Origin: Eximiradius proteiniborus
GTDB lineage: Bacteria > Bacteroidota > Ignavibacteria > Kapaibacteriales > UBA2268
NCBI GenBank assembly: GCA_026415495.1
Contig: JAOAGZ010000014.1
Location: 1 to 42,332, forward strand
Length of the DNA: 42,332 nucleotides
Direction: 5' to 3'
The translations under genes were made by a program, and so were the position numbers. The notes below the pieces were generated by a model, which ran no database searches, was not told the origin of the DNA, and worked only from the letters and a program-made list of their open reading frames with translations. Below, one piece after another: positions 1-7,877 of this stretch. Every line of letters starts with the position of its first letter. The stretch's first letter is position 1.

Positions 1-498
1 TGCAAAAGGTGTTTGCAGAATTGCTGTACCGTTTGGTTTTAGCACTCTAAATATTTCTTTAAGTGCTTTCTGGTAATCTGGAATATGCTCTAAGATATGA
101 TTTGCAATAACGTAATCGAAAGTATCATTTTCAAAAATAATATGTGTAAGATCAATTTTGTAAAAAGGGTTAATATTTAAATGAAGATATTTTTCAGGTT
201 CTATATCTCCGCAAATAAAATTCATCGAAGGTTTGGCAATTTTCTTCACATAAAGAATTAACTTGTTCTCAAATTTGTCAAGTTCGCCTGTTTCTTTGAG
301 ATACAAATACAAATGTCGCTCGCGGTCGGTGGAACCACACACTGGACATTGAAAATACCGCGGGTCGCTTCCAATTAAGTCAAAGTTACGTACAAAATCA
401 GTGCCCTCGTTCTTTTGCCATTCCTTAAACTCATTGAAATACATTTCGCACAAAATGCAATAGCATTTTTCATTAACATAATATGGGTAGTCTGTCAT
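1..498 (-). CDS. SAM-dependent methyltransferase with N-terminal zinc-ribbon-like cysteines (3' truncated by window edge)
   Basis: Open for 166 codons from ATG at 498 to the window edge, so the C-terminus lies outside. I translated it by hand. The N-terminal part has two cysteine clusters (C13, C15, C18, then a CPVCG motif near residue 68) that resemble a zinc ribbon. After this comes a class I methyltransferase core: a short strand ending FICGDIEP, then FDYVIANHILEHIPD (motif IV/post-IV of the Methyltransf_11 type) and FRVLKPNGTAIL. Such proteins methylate small molecules, sugars or lipids; the substrate cannot be read from the sequence. The SAM-binding Gly motif is not canonical (ICGDIEP rather than GxGxG). 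It is the last gene seen of a minus-strand group with clpS and smpB, separated from smpB by 134 bp. Confidence 0.75.
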   Translation of the reverse strand, partial: MTDYPYYVNEKCYCILCEMYFNEFKEWQKNEGTDFVRNFDLIGSDPRYFQCPVCGSTDRERHLYLYLKETGELDKFENKLILYVKKIAKPSMNFICGDIEPEKYLHLNINPFYKIDLTHIIFENDTFDYVIANHILEHIPDYQKALKEIFRVLKPNGTAILQTPFA

Positions 499-632
499 TT
501 CCTGCTTTCAGTAATCGTTAAATAAAAGAAATAACGTATTAGACTGAAAAATAATTTTGAAATAGTTAAAGTGAATATTAGGAATCAGAATAAACAAATA
601 ATTAGTATTAATTTGAAAAGCAAACAAGCATT

Positions 633-1103
633 TTATACTTTATATTTTCTTTGGATTTCGCGTTCGGTTTCACGTTTTTTGGTAGTTTCACGTTTATCAT
701 ATTTCTTTTTAGAGCGGCACAAGCCAATTTCTACTTTTACAAGATGTCCGGAAAAATAGATTGAAAGTGGAATTAATGTTACGCCTTTTTCGGCAACTGC
801 AGATTTTAGTTTCAATGCTTCACGTTTATGAACAAGCAGCTTTCGTGGACGTTTTGGTTCGTGGTTTTCACGGTTCCCGTGCTCGTAAGGAGCAATATGA
901 AAATTTACCAAATATAAATCTTCCCCTTGAAATGTAGCGTATGCCTCCTGTAAACTACATTTTCCCTGACGTAATGATTTCACCTCTGTACCATATAGAA
1001 CAATACCACACTCAATTGACTGTAATACAATAAAATCGTGGCGCGCCTTGCGATTATTCGCAATCGTTTTGACTTCTCTATTAAATACTTCAACTGTTTT
1101 CAT
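633..1103 (-). CDS. smpB: SsrA-binding protein SmpB
   Basis: SmpB binds tmRNA and brings it to ribosomes stalled on broken messages (trans-translation), leading to tagging of the nascent chain for proteolysis. The 156-residue length is typical. Family signatures are visible: ANNRKARHDF (about 15-24), GIVLYGTEVKSLR (33-45), HIAPYEHGN (69-77), RKLLVHK (87-93) and a basic, disordered C-terminal tail (GLCRSKKKYDKRE onward) that occupies the mRNA channel in known structures. It lies next to clpS on the same strand; both act in protein quality control with Clp proteases, though adjacency may be incidental. A 12-bp palindrome lies just upstream. The tmRNA gene itself is not in the window. Confidence 0.96.
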   Translation of the reverse strand: MKTVEVFNREVKTIANNRKARHDFIVLQSIECGIVLYGTEVKSLRQGKCSLQEAYATFQGEDLYLVNFHIAPYEHGNRENHEPKRPRKLLVHKREALKLKSAVAEKGVTLIPLSIYFSGHLVKVEIGLCRSKKKYDKRETTKKRETEREIQRKYKV

Positions 1104-1124
1104 TATTCAAAAATACTAATTATC

Positions 1125-1136
1125 AGTCAATTGACT
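1125..1136. promoter_or_regulatory. Perfect 12-bp palindrome upstream of smpB
   Basis: AGTCAATTGACT reads identically on both strands and lies 22 bp upstream of the smpB start. A TATTTTTG box (1108-1115, minus strand), which fits the Bacteroidetes -7 consensus TAnnTTTG, sits between it and the start codon. It could be an operator or chance in AT-rich DNA; no regulator is known to me for this sequence. Confidence 0.25.
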
Positions 1137-1166
1137 AAAACAAATGTTAAAAATGCATTAAGAAAA

Positions 1167-1451
1167 TTAAAGTTGGATTTCAGTGCGAAGTTGAATTTCT
1201 TCTAATACAGAACTTACTTGAATACACTTAGCTAATTCACCAGAATAGACAATTGCCTTCCCTTTATTATGCACTTCATAAGTAATTGCCTCTGCTTTCT
1301 CGTAATTATATCCGGTAGCTTTTATTATTTGATTGATTACTTCGTCGAAAGTGTGCCAATCATCATTAAATAAAATCACTTTTGCAGCAAGCTTTACTTC
1401 ATCAATCAGTTCAATGTCGCTTTCAGGATTTATATTTATTTTTTCAGACAT
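1167..1451 (-). CDS. clpS: ATP-dependent Clp protease adaptor ClpS
   Basis: ClpS delivers N-degron substrates (proteins with bulky hydrophobic N-terminal residues) to ClpA/ClpC-ClpP. The 94-residue protein has the family pattern: a disordered N-terminus, [14 protein letters not shown] (25-38; the FNDD strand carries substrate-pocket residues), and [17 protein letters not shown] (60-76), corresponding to the conserved H..G.A.V..G..E.A block. The usual NDD(Y/F/H)T-(P)-M segment has WHTF here, a variant seen in the Bacteroidetes-type ClpS. The gene is 63 bp upstream of smpB, same strand, and divergent from rng. Confidence 0.88.
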   Translation of the reverse strand: MSEKININPESDIELIDEVKLAAKVILFNDDWHTFDEVINQIIKATGYNYEKAEAITYEVHNKGKAIVYSGELAKCIQVSSVLEEIQLRTEIQL

Positions 1452-1472
1452 AACCTATAATCAACTTTTTTA

Positions 1473-1480
1473 CAAAAATA
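1473..1480 (-). promoter_or_regulatory. Possible -7 box for clpS
   Basis: On the minus strand TATTTTTG matches the TAnnTTTG element described for Bacteroidetes primary sigma factor promoters and ends 21 bp before the clpS start. No good TTG element is seen at the expected upstream distance, and the region is AT-rich, so this is weak. Confidence 0.25.
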
Positions 1481-1565
1481 CAAAAATTTCGAATAATTAT
1501 AAAATTATGGTATTAGCCGAGACTAATTAATAAACTAATTTAGCAAAAAAATACATATTTTTATG

Positions 1566-1573
1566 TAATTTTG
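1566..1573 (+). promoter_or_regulatory. Possible -7 box for the rng-dxr-rseP operon
   Basis: TAATTTTG matches TAnnTTTG and lies 40 bp upstream of the rng start, in the divergent clpS/rng spacer. A clear -33 TTTG is not seen at the usual spacing. It is the best promoter candidate for the following six-gene run, but is weak on its own. Confidence 0.28.
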
Positions 1574-1613
1574 TGTTTTATTAATTGAGTGATTTGGAAA
1601 AAATATTTAGAAA

Positions 1614-3206
1614 ATGAAAAAAGATATTGTAATAAATGCTGCTATTAACGAAGTAAGAATAGCCATTACCGAAGATGGTCGCCTTAGCGAGTATTATATA
1701 GAACTTCCAGAAAAAGAAAAATCCATTGGAAACATTTATTTAGGAAAGGTTAGTAAAATTGTTACAGGAATAAATGCTGCTTTCATAGATATTGGTTTAA
1801 ATCAAGATGCATTTTTGCATTTTTCTGATATTGATGATTCAAATGATAAAAATTTGTTTTTCGAAGATGATGATAACGAAAGCAATAACTTAAACGATAA
1901 AAAGACACCTAAGTCGAAAAAGGACACAAAAAAGAAATCATTAATTCAAAAAGTAAAATTTCATACGAAAAAATCTGGTGCAGTTGATATCAATCTTGAA
2001 CCCGGGCAGTTAATTCTTGTTCAGGTAATTCGCGAAGCTTACCACAGCAAAGGAATGAAAGTTACAACAAAGCTGGGAATTCCCGGACGTTATACAGTGT
2101 TGCTTCCTTTCGATAATGTTCTGGGTGTCTCTAAAAAAATCGCTTCTTATGTGGAAAGGCGGCGACTGCGTCAGCTTGCAAAAAGCATTCTCCCGGAAGG
2201 TTATGGTGGAATAATCAGAACGGCTGCCCAAGGCAAAAGTGAAGATGAACTGCGTCGCGACTGGAACTATTTGCTTGATATTTGGAAAATGGTTCATCAA
2301 AAAGCTGAAAACTTGAAGAAACCAGGACTTGTTTATCAGGATTTAGGACTTGCCACAAGCGTTGTCCGCGACTTGTTTGACCAGGATGTGAAATTACTCG
2401 CCGTTGATTCAAAAAAATTACATAAAGAAATAATAAATTATTTAAAAATCAATTCACCTCATTTAATCGAAAAAGTTGAATTATACAACGGAGACCATCC
2501 AATTTTCGAAGCCTTCGGTATAGAAAAAGAACTTGCTAAAACATTCCGCAGAACTGTAAACCTTCCATCTGGTGGCGATGTTGTATTTGACCATACCGAA
2601 GCAATGCACGTAATTGATGTAAACTCCGGCAGAAGTAACGAAACCGACCAGGAAAAAAATGCTTTCAAAACTAATATCGAAGCTGCAAATGAAATTGCTC
2701 GTCAAATCAGATTGCGCGACTTAAGCGGAATGATTATCATCGATTTTATCGATATGCAGCAAGAAAGCAATAAGAAAAAATTATTTCAGGAAATGACAAG
2801 GCTTTTGGCAAAAGATAGAGCAAAAACTGTTTGCTTTCCGCTTACTCAATTGGGATTAATGCAAATTACTCGCCAGCGAATTAATCAAAACCTTGAAGAA
2901 AAAACAAGCGAAATTTGCCACGTTTGCAACGGAACTGGCAGAATTATTTCAAAATCAGTATTGATTAATACAATTGAAAGATGGCTTAAAAACTTCCGAA
3001 AAAACAGCCGCGAATTTAAATTAATTCTTCAGGTTCATCCAAACATTGCTGCTTATATCACGGAAGGAACTTTTTCAATAATTTCACGCTTAATGCTCAA
3101 ATATTTTGTTAAAATCGTTGTTCAACAAAGCGATACAATAGGAATTGATAAATTTCGCTTTATTTCTGTTAGAAAAGATAAAGATATTACCAATGAGTTT
3201 ATGTAA
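1614..3206 (+). CDS. rng: Ribonuclease G/E family endoribonuclease
   Basis: RNase E/G cleaves single-stranded AU-rich RNA and processes rRNA precursors in the cytoplasm. The 530 residues cover an N-terminal S1 domain (about 36-130, starting YLGKVSKIVTGINAAFIDIG), an RNase H-like part and the catalytic DNase I-like domain with VIDVNSGR (about 333-340) and IIIDFIDM (about 374-381), whose aspartates bind the catalytic magnesium. The zinc-link motif CHVCNGTG (about 436-443) that joins subunits is intact. The S1 domain is interrupted by a highly charged Asp/Asn/Lys-rich insert (about 76-120). The E. coli RNase E scaffold tail is absent, as in RNase G. First gene of a tight plus-strand operon; dxr starts 2 bp after the stop. 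Confidence 0.93.
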   Translation: MKKDIVINAAINEVRIAITEDGRLSEYYIELPEKEKSIGNIYLGKVSKIVTGINAAFIDIGLNQDAFLHFSDIDDSNDKNLFFEDDDNESNNLNDKKTPKSKKDTKKKSLIQKVKFHTKKSGAVDINLEPGQLILVQVIREAYHSKGMKVTTKLGIPGRYTVLLPFDNVLGVSKKIASYVERRRLRQLAKSILPEGYGGIIRTAAQGKSEDELRRDWNYLLDIWKMVHQKAENLKKPGLVYQDLGLATSVVRDLFDQDVKLLAVDSKKLHKEIINYLKINSPHLIEKVELYNGDHPIFEAFGIEKELAKTFRRTVNLPSGGDVVFDHTEAMHVIDVNSGRSNETDQEKNAFKTNIEAANEIARQIRLRDLSGMIIIDFIDMQQESNKKKLFQEMTRLLAKDRAKTVCFPLTQLGLMQITRQRINQNLEEKTSEICHVCNGTGRIISKSVLINTIERWLKNFRKNSREFKLILQVHPNIAAYITEGTFSIISRLMLKYFVKIVVQQSDTIGIDKFRFISVRKDKDITNEFM

Positions 3207-3208
3207 AA

Positions 3209-4372
3209 ATGAGACAAAATAAAAAAATACTTACAATACTTGGCTCCACCGGCTCGATTGGCAAGCAAACGCTTGATGTTGTGAGTTCATTAAATGGAAT
3301 GTTTGAAATTGGTTATTTAACAGTCAATAAAAACATTGAGGAACTTGAAAAACAAACTAAGATATTCAATCCAAAGGGAGTTGTAATTAAGGAAGAAGAA
3401 TACTATCGCGATTTTCTAAAAACAACCAATTTCAAGGGTGAGATACTTTATGGTGAAGATGCGGTGATTCAAGCAGCCGCAGATAGTGAAAACGATATTG
3501 TACTATCATCGCTGGTAGGTTTTTCAGGTGTTTTGCCTACTTTGAAAGCTATAGAGAAAGGAATTGATATAGCACTTGCCAACAAGGAAACACTCGTTGC
3601 AGCAGGAGAAATTATTACTCGTGAAGCAAAAAAATCTGGCTCTAAAATTATTGCTGTCGATAGCGAACATAGTGCTGTTTTGCAAAGTTTAGTCGGCGAG
3701 AACAACAAGTCAATTGAAAAAATAATACTTACTGCTTCTGGCGGACCATTTCTAAATAAAAAAACATCTGAATTTGATGCCATTACTGCTCGTGAAGCTT
3801 TGCAACATCCTAATTGGAGTATGGGCAATAAAATTACTATTGATTCCGCAACTATGATGAACAAAGGTTTCGAGGTAATTGAGGCATACTGGTTGTTCGG
3901 AGTTGAAATTAACCAGATAGATGTTGTTATCCATCCTCAAAGTATCATTCATTCGATGGTGCAGTTCGTTGATGGTTCGATCAAAGCACAATTAGGTTTG
4001 CCTGATATGAGAATACCAATTTCATATGCTTTGACCTATCCAAATAGATTAAAGTATGATTTCCCAAGACTTGATTTAGCTCAAATTGGAAGTTTGACAT
4101 TTTTCAAACCAGATGTCGGGAAATTCCCTTGTCTTGATTTAGCATACAAAGCTCTTGAAATTGGCGGAACTGCTCCTGCTGTGTTAAATGCTGCAAATGA
4201 AATTGCAGTCGAAGCATTTCTCAACGATAGAATTAAATTTACTGAAATACACAAAGTTATCCAGTTTGCTCTTGGCGAAATTGAAATAAAGCAAAATCCT
4301 ACAATAGATGAAATTGTCAATATTGATAAACTAACAAGAAAATTAACAAGTAATTTCATAACAAATTTATAG
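3209..4372 (+). CDS. dxr: 1-deoxy-D-xylulose-5-phosphate reductoisomerase
   Basis: DXR converts 1-deoxy-D-xylulose 5-phosphate to 2-C-methyl-D-erythritol 4-phosphate with NADPH, the first committed step of the MEP isoprenoid pathway. The 387-residue length is normal. GSTGSIG (12-18) is the NADPH-binding loop. LANKETLVAAG, the metal-site DSEHSA, TASGGPF and the long conserved block from HPNWSMG through KITIDSATMMNKGFEVIEA are all present, so the active site looks complete. The start ATG is 2 bp after the rng stop. The order dxr-rseP is widespread in bacteria, which supports both assignments. Confidence 0.97.
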   Translation: MRQNKKILTILGSTGSIGKQTLDVVSSLNGMFEIGYLTVNKNIEELEKQTKIFNPKGVVIKEEEYYRDFLKTTNFKGEILYGEDAVIQAAADSENDIVLSSLVGFSGVLPTLKAIEKGIDIALANKETLVAAGEIITREAKKSGSKIIAVDSEHSAVLQSLVGENNKSIEKIILTASGGPFLNKKTSEFDAITAREALQHPNWSMGNKITIDSATMMNKGFEVIEAYWLFGVEINQIDVVIHPQSIIHSMVQFVDGSIKAQLGLPDMRIPISYALTYPNRLKYDFPRLDLAQIGSLTFFKPDVGKFPCLDLAYKALEIGGTAPAVLNAANEIAVEAFLNDRIKFTEIHKVIQFALGEIEIKQNPTIDEIVNIDKLTRKLTSNFITNL

Positions 4373-4379
4373 TTGAATT

Positions 4380-5747
4380 ATGGGTGCATTAACTGATATT
4401 TTTTATTTTATTATTGTTATCGGAATATTGGTTCTAATTCACGAATTAGGACATTTTTTAGCTGCTAAATTAACAGGTATGAGAGCCGAAGTTTTCTCAA
4501 TTGGTATGGGATGGAGGCTCTTCGGATATAACAAAGTTACTGGATTTACTTTCGGAAAACTGCCAGAAGATATAGATTTGCAAGGGAATACTGATTACAG
4601 GATTGCTGCCTTTCCGATTGGTGGTTACGTCAAAATTTCTGGTATGGTCGATGAATCAATGGATGCCGATTTCATCTCTAAACCACCACAGAGCTATGAA
4701 TTCCGTGCAAAAAATCCGTTTCAAAAAGCTTTTGTTCTCTCTGCGGGAGTTTTGTTCAATGTAATTCTTGCAATTAGCATTTTTGCTGGAATTATTTTTT
4801 TCAAAGGAGAACAAACCTTAGATACTACAACTGTTGGATACGTAAAAAAAGAATCAGTTGGAGACTTTTTAGGTTTGGAGCAAGGCGACAAAATTCTTTC
4901 AATCAACAGTGTTTCAGTTAATAATTGGAACGATGTTATTAAAATTTTGACTACTGAAAAATTTGGGAAAAATCGAATAGTTGAAGTATTACGCGACAAC
5001 GAAAAGGTAACTCTTAAAGCAGATGGAAGCCAGTTTATAAGACTTCTTGCTGAACAAAAAAATCTTGGTATCGAACCTGAAAGCACAAATACAATTATTC
5101 TTGCATCAATTTTTGATAAGCCTGCTCAAAAAGCCGGATTAAAAAAGGATGATACTATTTACTCTATCAATAGTGAACCAATTGGTGCAGTCAGCCAATT
5201 TGTCGATATTTTAAAAGCAAACCCTAACAAAAATCTATATATCCAATGGAAACGTGGAAATAAAATTCTTGGAGACTCAATAAAACCAGACGAAAAGGGC
5301 ACAATCGGTGTTCAAATTGCTCAAATTTACCAGGGAAAAACATCAATCAAAGAATATGGATTGCTTGAATCGCTTGTTTTTGGATGGAATCAAACAGTTT
5401 CATCTGTAAATTTACTGTTTAGTTCTATTGGGCAGATAATCAAAGGAAACATGTCCTTCCGTGAATCAATCGGAGGACCTATAATGATTGCAAAGCAAGC
5501 TGGACAGCAAGCTGAGCGTGGTTTAATTAGTTTCCTTAGCTTTGTTGCTTTACTTTCGGTCTCCCTTGCTGTATTGAATATTCTTCCTTTTCCTGCTCTT
5601 GATGGCGGACATTTAATTTTCGTCATTATTGAAGCAATAATGCGTCGCGAAGTGCCTGTCAAAGTTAAAATGGCAATTCAGCAAGGTGGGTTAATAATAC
5701 TACTTTTATTTATGGCGTTTGTTGTTTATAATGATTTAATGAGATAA
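4380..5747 (+). CDS. rseP: RIP metalloprotease RseP (site-2 protease)
   Basis: An inner-membrane zinc metalloprotease that cuts transmembrane segments, typically of anti-sigma factors, or clears signal peptides. The N-terminal membrane segment carries HELGH (21-25), the zinc-binding and catalytic motif. The third zinc ligand is in NILPFPALDGGH (about 400-411, LDG motif). Between them are two periplasmic PDZ domains, the second with DKPAQKAGLKKDDTIYSIN. The C-terminus has further hydrophobic segments. The 455-residue length fits RseP. It starts 7 bp after dxr. An anti-sigma factor substrate is not encoded nearby. Confidence 0.95.
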   Translation: MGALTDIFYFIIVIGILVLIHELGHFLAAKLTGMRAEVFSIGMGWRLFGYNKVTGFTFGKLPEDIDLQGNTDYRIAAFPIGGYVKISGMVDESMDADFISKPPQSYEFRAKNPFQKAFVLSAGVLFNVILAISIFAGIIFFKGEQTLDTTTVGYVKKESVGDFLGLEQGDKILSINSVSVNNWNDVIKILTTEKFGKNRIVEVLRDNEKVTLKADGSQFIRLLAEQKNLGIEPESTNTIILASIFDKPAQKAGLKKDDTIYSINSEPIGAVSQFVDILKANPNKNLYIQWKRGNKILGDSIKPDEKGTIGVQIAQIYQGKTSIKEYGLLESLVFGWNQTVSSVNLLFSSIGQIIKGNMSFRESIGGPIMIAKQAGQQAERGLISFLSFVALLSVSLAVLNILPFPALDGGHLIFVIIEAIMRREVPVKVKMAIQQGGLIILLLFMAFVVYNDLMR

Positions 5748-5768
5748 ACCGAAAATCACAAATTTTTT

Positions 5769-6815
5769 ATGGAAATATTATTATTAACTGATAAAAATAA
5801 TTTTTTCGGGCAAACTCGTAAGCCTTGGGTAAGTATTGATACACAAAAATTCATTTCAAATCTTTCTCATTATGATATTAATTGCAAGGTTTCTACATTT
5901 CCGTTAGTTGCAGCGAGTAACGAAATCCCAAGCAATGAGACGATTTTTTACCATTTCAGCCAAAAAGATAATTTACGTTTTTATATTAAAGATGCTGCTG
6001 AAATATTAAATCAGCTCAATAATAAACTTATTCCTTCTATTGATTTACTTCGCTCTCACGAAAATAAAGGTTATCAGGAATTATTAAAGAAAGTTCGAAA
6101 GGTCAATTCACCGAAAGGATATTACATTTCTTGCATCGATGATATTCATTCTATCGACCTTCAATTTCCTTTTGTTGTCAAAACAATAGATGGCTCAAAC
6201 GGCAAAGGTGTTTTTTTATGCAAGAATATAGATGATGTTAATAAGTATTTGAAACAGTTTAGACGCTTAAAATTTCACGAAAAATTAGATTTATTGCGAC
6301 GCAGATATTTCCGAAAAAATAAAAAATATCCTGAATACCCAGACTACAATAATTATAAAGATTACCTTGAATATAAGAATTATATTACAAAAGATATTAG
6401 ATTCGCAGTTCAAGAATATATCCCCGGGCAATTGTTCGACTATCGTGTGCTTGCTATTTACGATAAATATTATGTTATCAAGCGGCACAATCGAAAAGGG
6501 GATTTTCGTGCAAGTGGAGCAAAAAATTTTGATATAAATTTTGAAATTGACGATAAATTACTTTCGTCAGCCGAGCAGTTCAAGAATGCTTTTCCAGACA
6601 CTCCTTACCTTTCGATGGATATTATCTTTGATAATCGCGATAATCAATATAAACTACTGGAATTTCAGGCTCTACACTTTGGAATAAACGTAATAGTTAA
6701 GAATAATGGGTATTTTATTAAGAAAAATGGTTTATGGGAAAAAGTGTATGAACGCTGTGCCTTCGAAGATGAACTCGCTTATGGATTAGCGAAGTTTTTA
6801 GGTGTTGGTTCATAA
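5769..6815 (+). CDS. ATP-grasp family protein of unknown substrate, with tyrosine-triplet repeat insert
   Basis: ATP-grasp enzymes join a carboxylate to an amine, thiol or similar group via an acyl phosphate. Visible features are: FVVKTIDGSNGKGVF (135-149; nucleotide-binding lysine and glycine loop), VQEYIPGQ (214-221; the hinge that holds adenine), DYRVLAI (224-230), and the metal-binding strand pair SMDIIFD (282-288) and LLEFQALHFG (297-305). The usual Glu-x-Asn metal pair is Glu299-x-Gln301 here. An insert after the lysine lobe is rich in basic residues and then has a strict Tyr-x-x repeat: Tyr at 187, 190, 193, 196, 199, 202 and 205. The two following genes are a glycerophosphotransferase-like protein and a sugar epimerase, so a role in surface polymer or glycan assembly is plausible but inferred. 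It starts 21 bp after rseP. Confidence 0.7.
   Translation: MEILLLTDKNNFFGQTRKPWVSIDTQKFISNLSHYDINCKVSTFPLVAASNEIPSNETIFYHFSQKDNLRFYIKDAAEILNQLNNKLIPSIDLLRSHENKGYQELLKKVRKVNSPKGYYISCIDDIHSIDLQFPFVVKTIDGSNGKGVFLCKNIDDVNKYLKQFRRLKFHEKLDLLRRRYFRKNKKYPEYPDYNNYKDYLEYKNYITKDIRFAVQEYIPGQLFDYRVLAIYDKYYVIKRHNRKGDFRASGAKNFDINFEIDDKLLSSAEQFKNAFPDTPYLSMDIIFDNRDNQYKLLEFQALHFGINVIVKNNGYFIKKNGLWEKVYERCAFEDELAYGLAKFLGVGS
6327..6389 (+). repeat. Seven tandem 9-bp units encoding a Tyr-x-x repeat
   Basis: Inside the ATP-grasp gene, seven consecutive 9-base units each begin with a TAT or TAC codon; five of the seven end in a GAA, GAC, GAT or AAT codon with no gap between units. The encoded pattern is (Tyr-x-x) seven times, residues 187-207. 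The units are not identical in DNA, so it is an old or selected repeat rather than a fresh slippage product. Confidence 0.85.
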
Positions 6816-6827
6816 AGGAAATTGATA

Positions 6828-7877
6828 ATGGTTTTTTCTGAAATTCTTTTGAAAATACCTTATTCTTTTTTATGGAGAATCTCTGAGATTTTTAGAAAAG
6901 AGCATTTAGTTGCATTTTATTGTCACGAATTATTGGATTACGAGATTTTTCGAAATGTTCATCAATTACTTCCAGAAGTTAAAGTAATCGCAAAAAATAA
7001 AAAATTATCACAAGAATTAAATAAAAAGTATGGCATAAATTGTCTGATTTATCCGGCATTCCCAGATGTTGTCTTGATGGCTCGGCATAGCTTGCACCTA
7101 TTTCCTTCACCAAAAATAATTAAAATTGGGTTGAGACACGGGGCGTACCACTTTAAAAATTTTATTTCTGCTGATAAATACAACAAATTCGATTTATTTT
7201 TCTTTACTTCAATTTCAGAAGTTGAGCAAGCTACAAAGTTAGGAATAAAAAATGCTGAGTATGGTGGTTTCCCAAAATGCGATACACTTTTCGACGAAAC
7301 TACAAAGAATGCTGCTTTCAAATTGAAACAAAATCTGGCTTATCCAGATAAACCAACTATTCTTTTTTCGTCTACTTGGGATAAATCTGGTATCGCTGGA
7401 GTTCATTTCTGGTACGACCGACTTGAAGAAATATCGAAATATTACAATGTACTCGTTACTTTACATCCTTGGGTAAGCAAACACATTGTTGAAAAGATAA
7501 AGAACACTAAAAATGTTAAATTAATTTCTAATCAAGAAATTTATCAATATATGCTTATCTCAGATGCTTTTGTAGCTGATGTGAGTTCGATAATTGCCGA
7601 ATTTATGTTGCTTCGCAAGCCGATTTTTACTTTTAAAATTCCTATCAAAGGTCGATTATCAGAAGAAATTTATGAATTGCTTGAAAAATATACAATTAGA
7701 ATTGCTAATTTTGATGAGCTTAATAGTGAAATTGTTAAAATTTTGCAAGATAAAACTAAAAACTGGGATTACGAATATTGCTTAAATTTGTTTTTTTCTG
7801 ATAACTTAGGAAAACATTCGCAGGTAATGGCACAAAAAATTAAAGATTTTTTATTGACTAAAGGAATTAAATTTTGA
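6828..7877 (+). CDS. CDP-glycerol glycerophosphotransferase-like (TagB/TagF fold) protein
   Basis: Members of this GT-B-like family transfer glycerol phosphate or related groups from a CDP-linked donor onto surface polymers. Visible signatures: IGLRHGAYHF (acceptor-side His), FDLFFFTS, GGFPKCDTLF, ILFSSTWDKSG (start of the donor-binding domain), VLVTLHPW and ADVSSIIAEFMLLRKPIF, which corresponds to the conserved D-(Y/V)-SS-x-x-x-(D/E) block. With the ATG at 6828 the product is 349 residues; an in-frame TTG at 6822 is less likely because AAAGGA (6813-6818) is well placed for the ATG. It has no signal peptide. It overlaps the next gene by 4 bp, pointing to coupled translation. The donor is not certain; a lipid- or glycan-directed transferase is equally possible. 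Confidence 0.65.
   Translation: MVFSEILLKIPYSFLWRISEIFRKEHLVAFYCHELLDYEIFRNVHQLLPEVKVIAKNKKLSQELNKKYGINCLIYPAFPDVVLMARHSLHLFPSPKIIKIGLRHGAYHFKNFISADKYNKFDLFFFTSISEVEQATKLGIKNAEYGGFPKCDTLFDETTKNAAFKLKQNLAYPDKPTILFSSTWDKSGIAGVHFWYDRLEEISKYYNVLVTLHPWVSKHIVEKIKNTKNVKLISNQEIYQYMLISDAFVADVSSIIAEFMLLRKPIFTFKIPIKGRLSEEIYELLEKYTIRIANFDELNSEIVKILQDKTKNWDYEYCLNLFFSDNLGKHSQVMAQKIKDFLLTKGIKF

Noticed and set aside
571-759. A small plus-strand reading frame over the end of smpB
   Set aside because: It is antisense to the conserved smpB tail and has no initiation signal.
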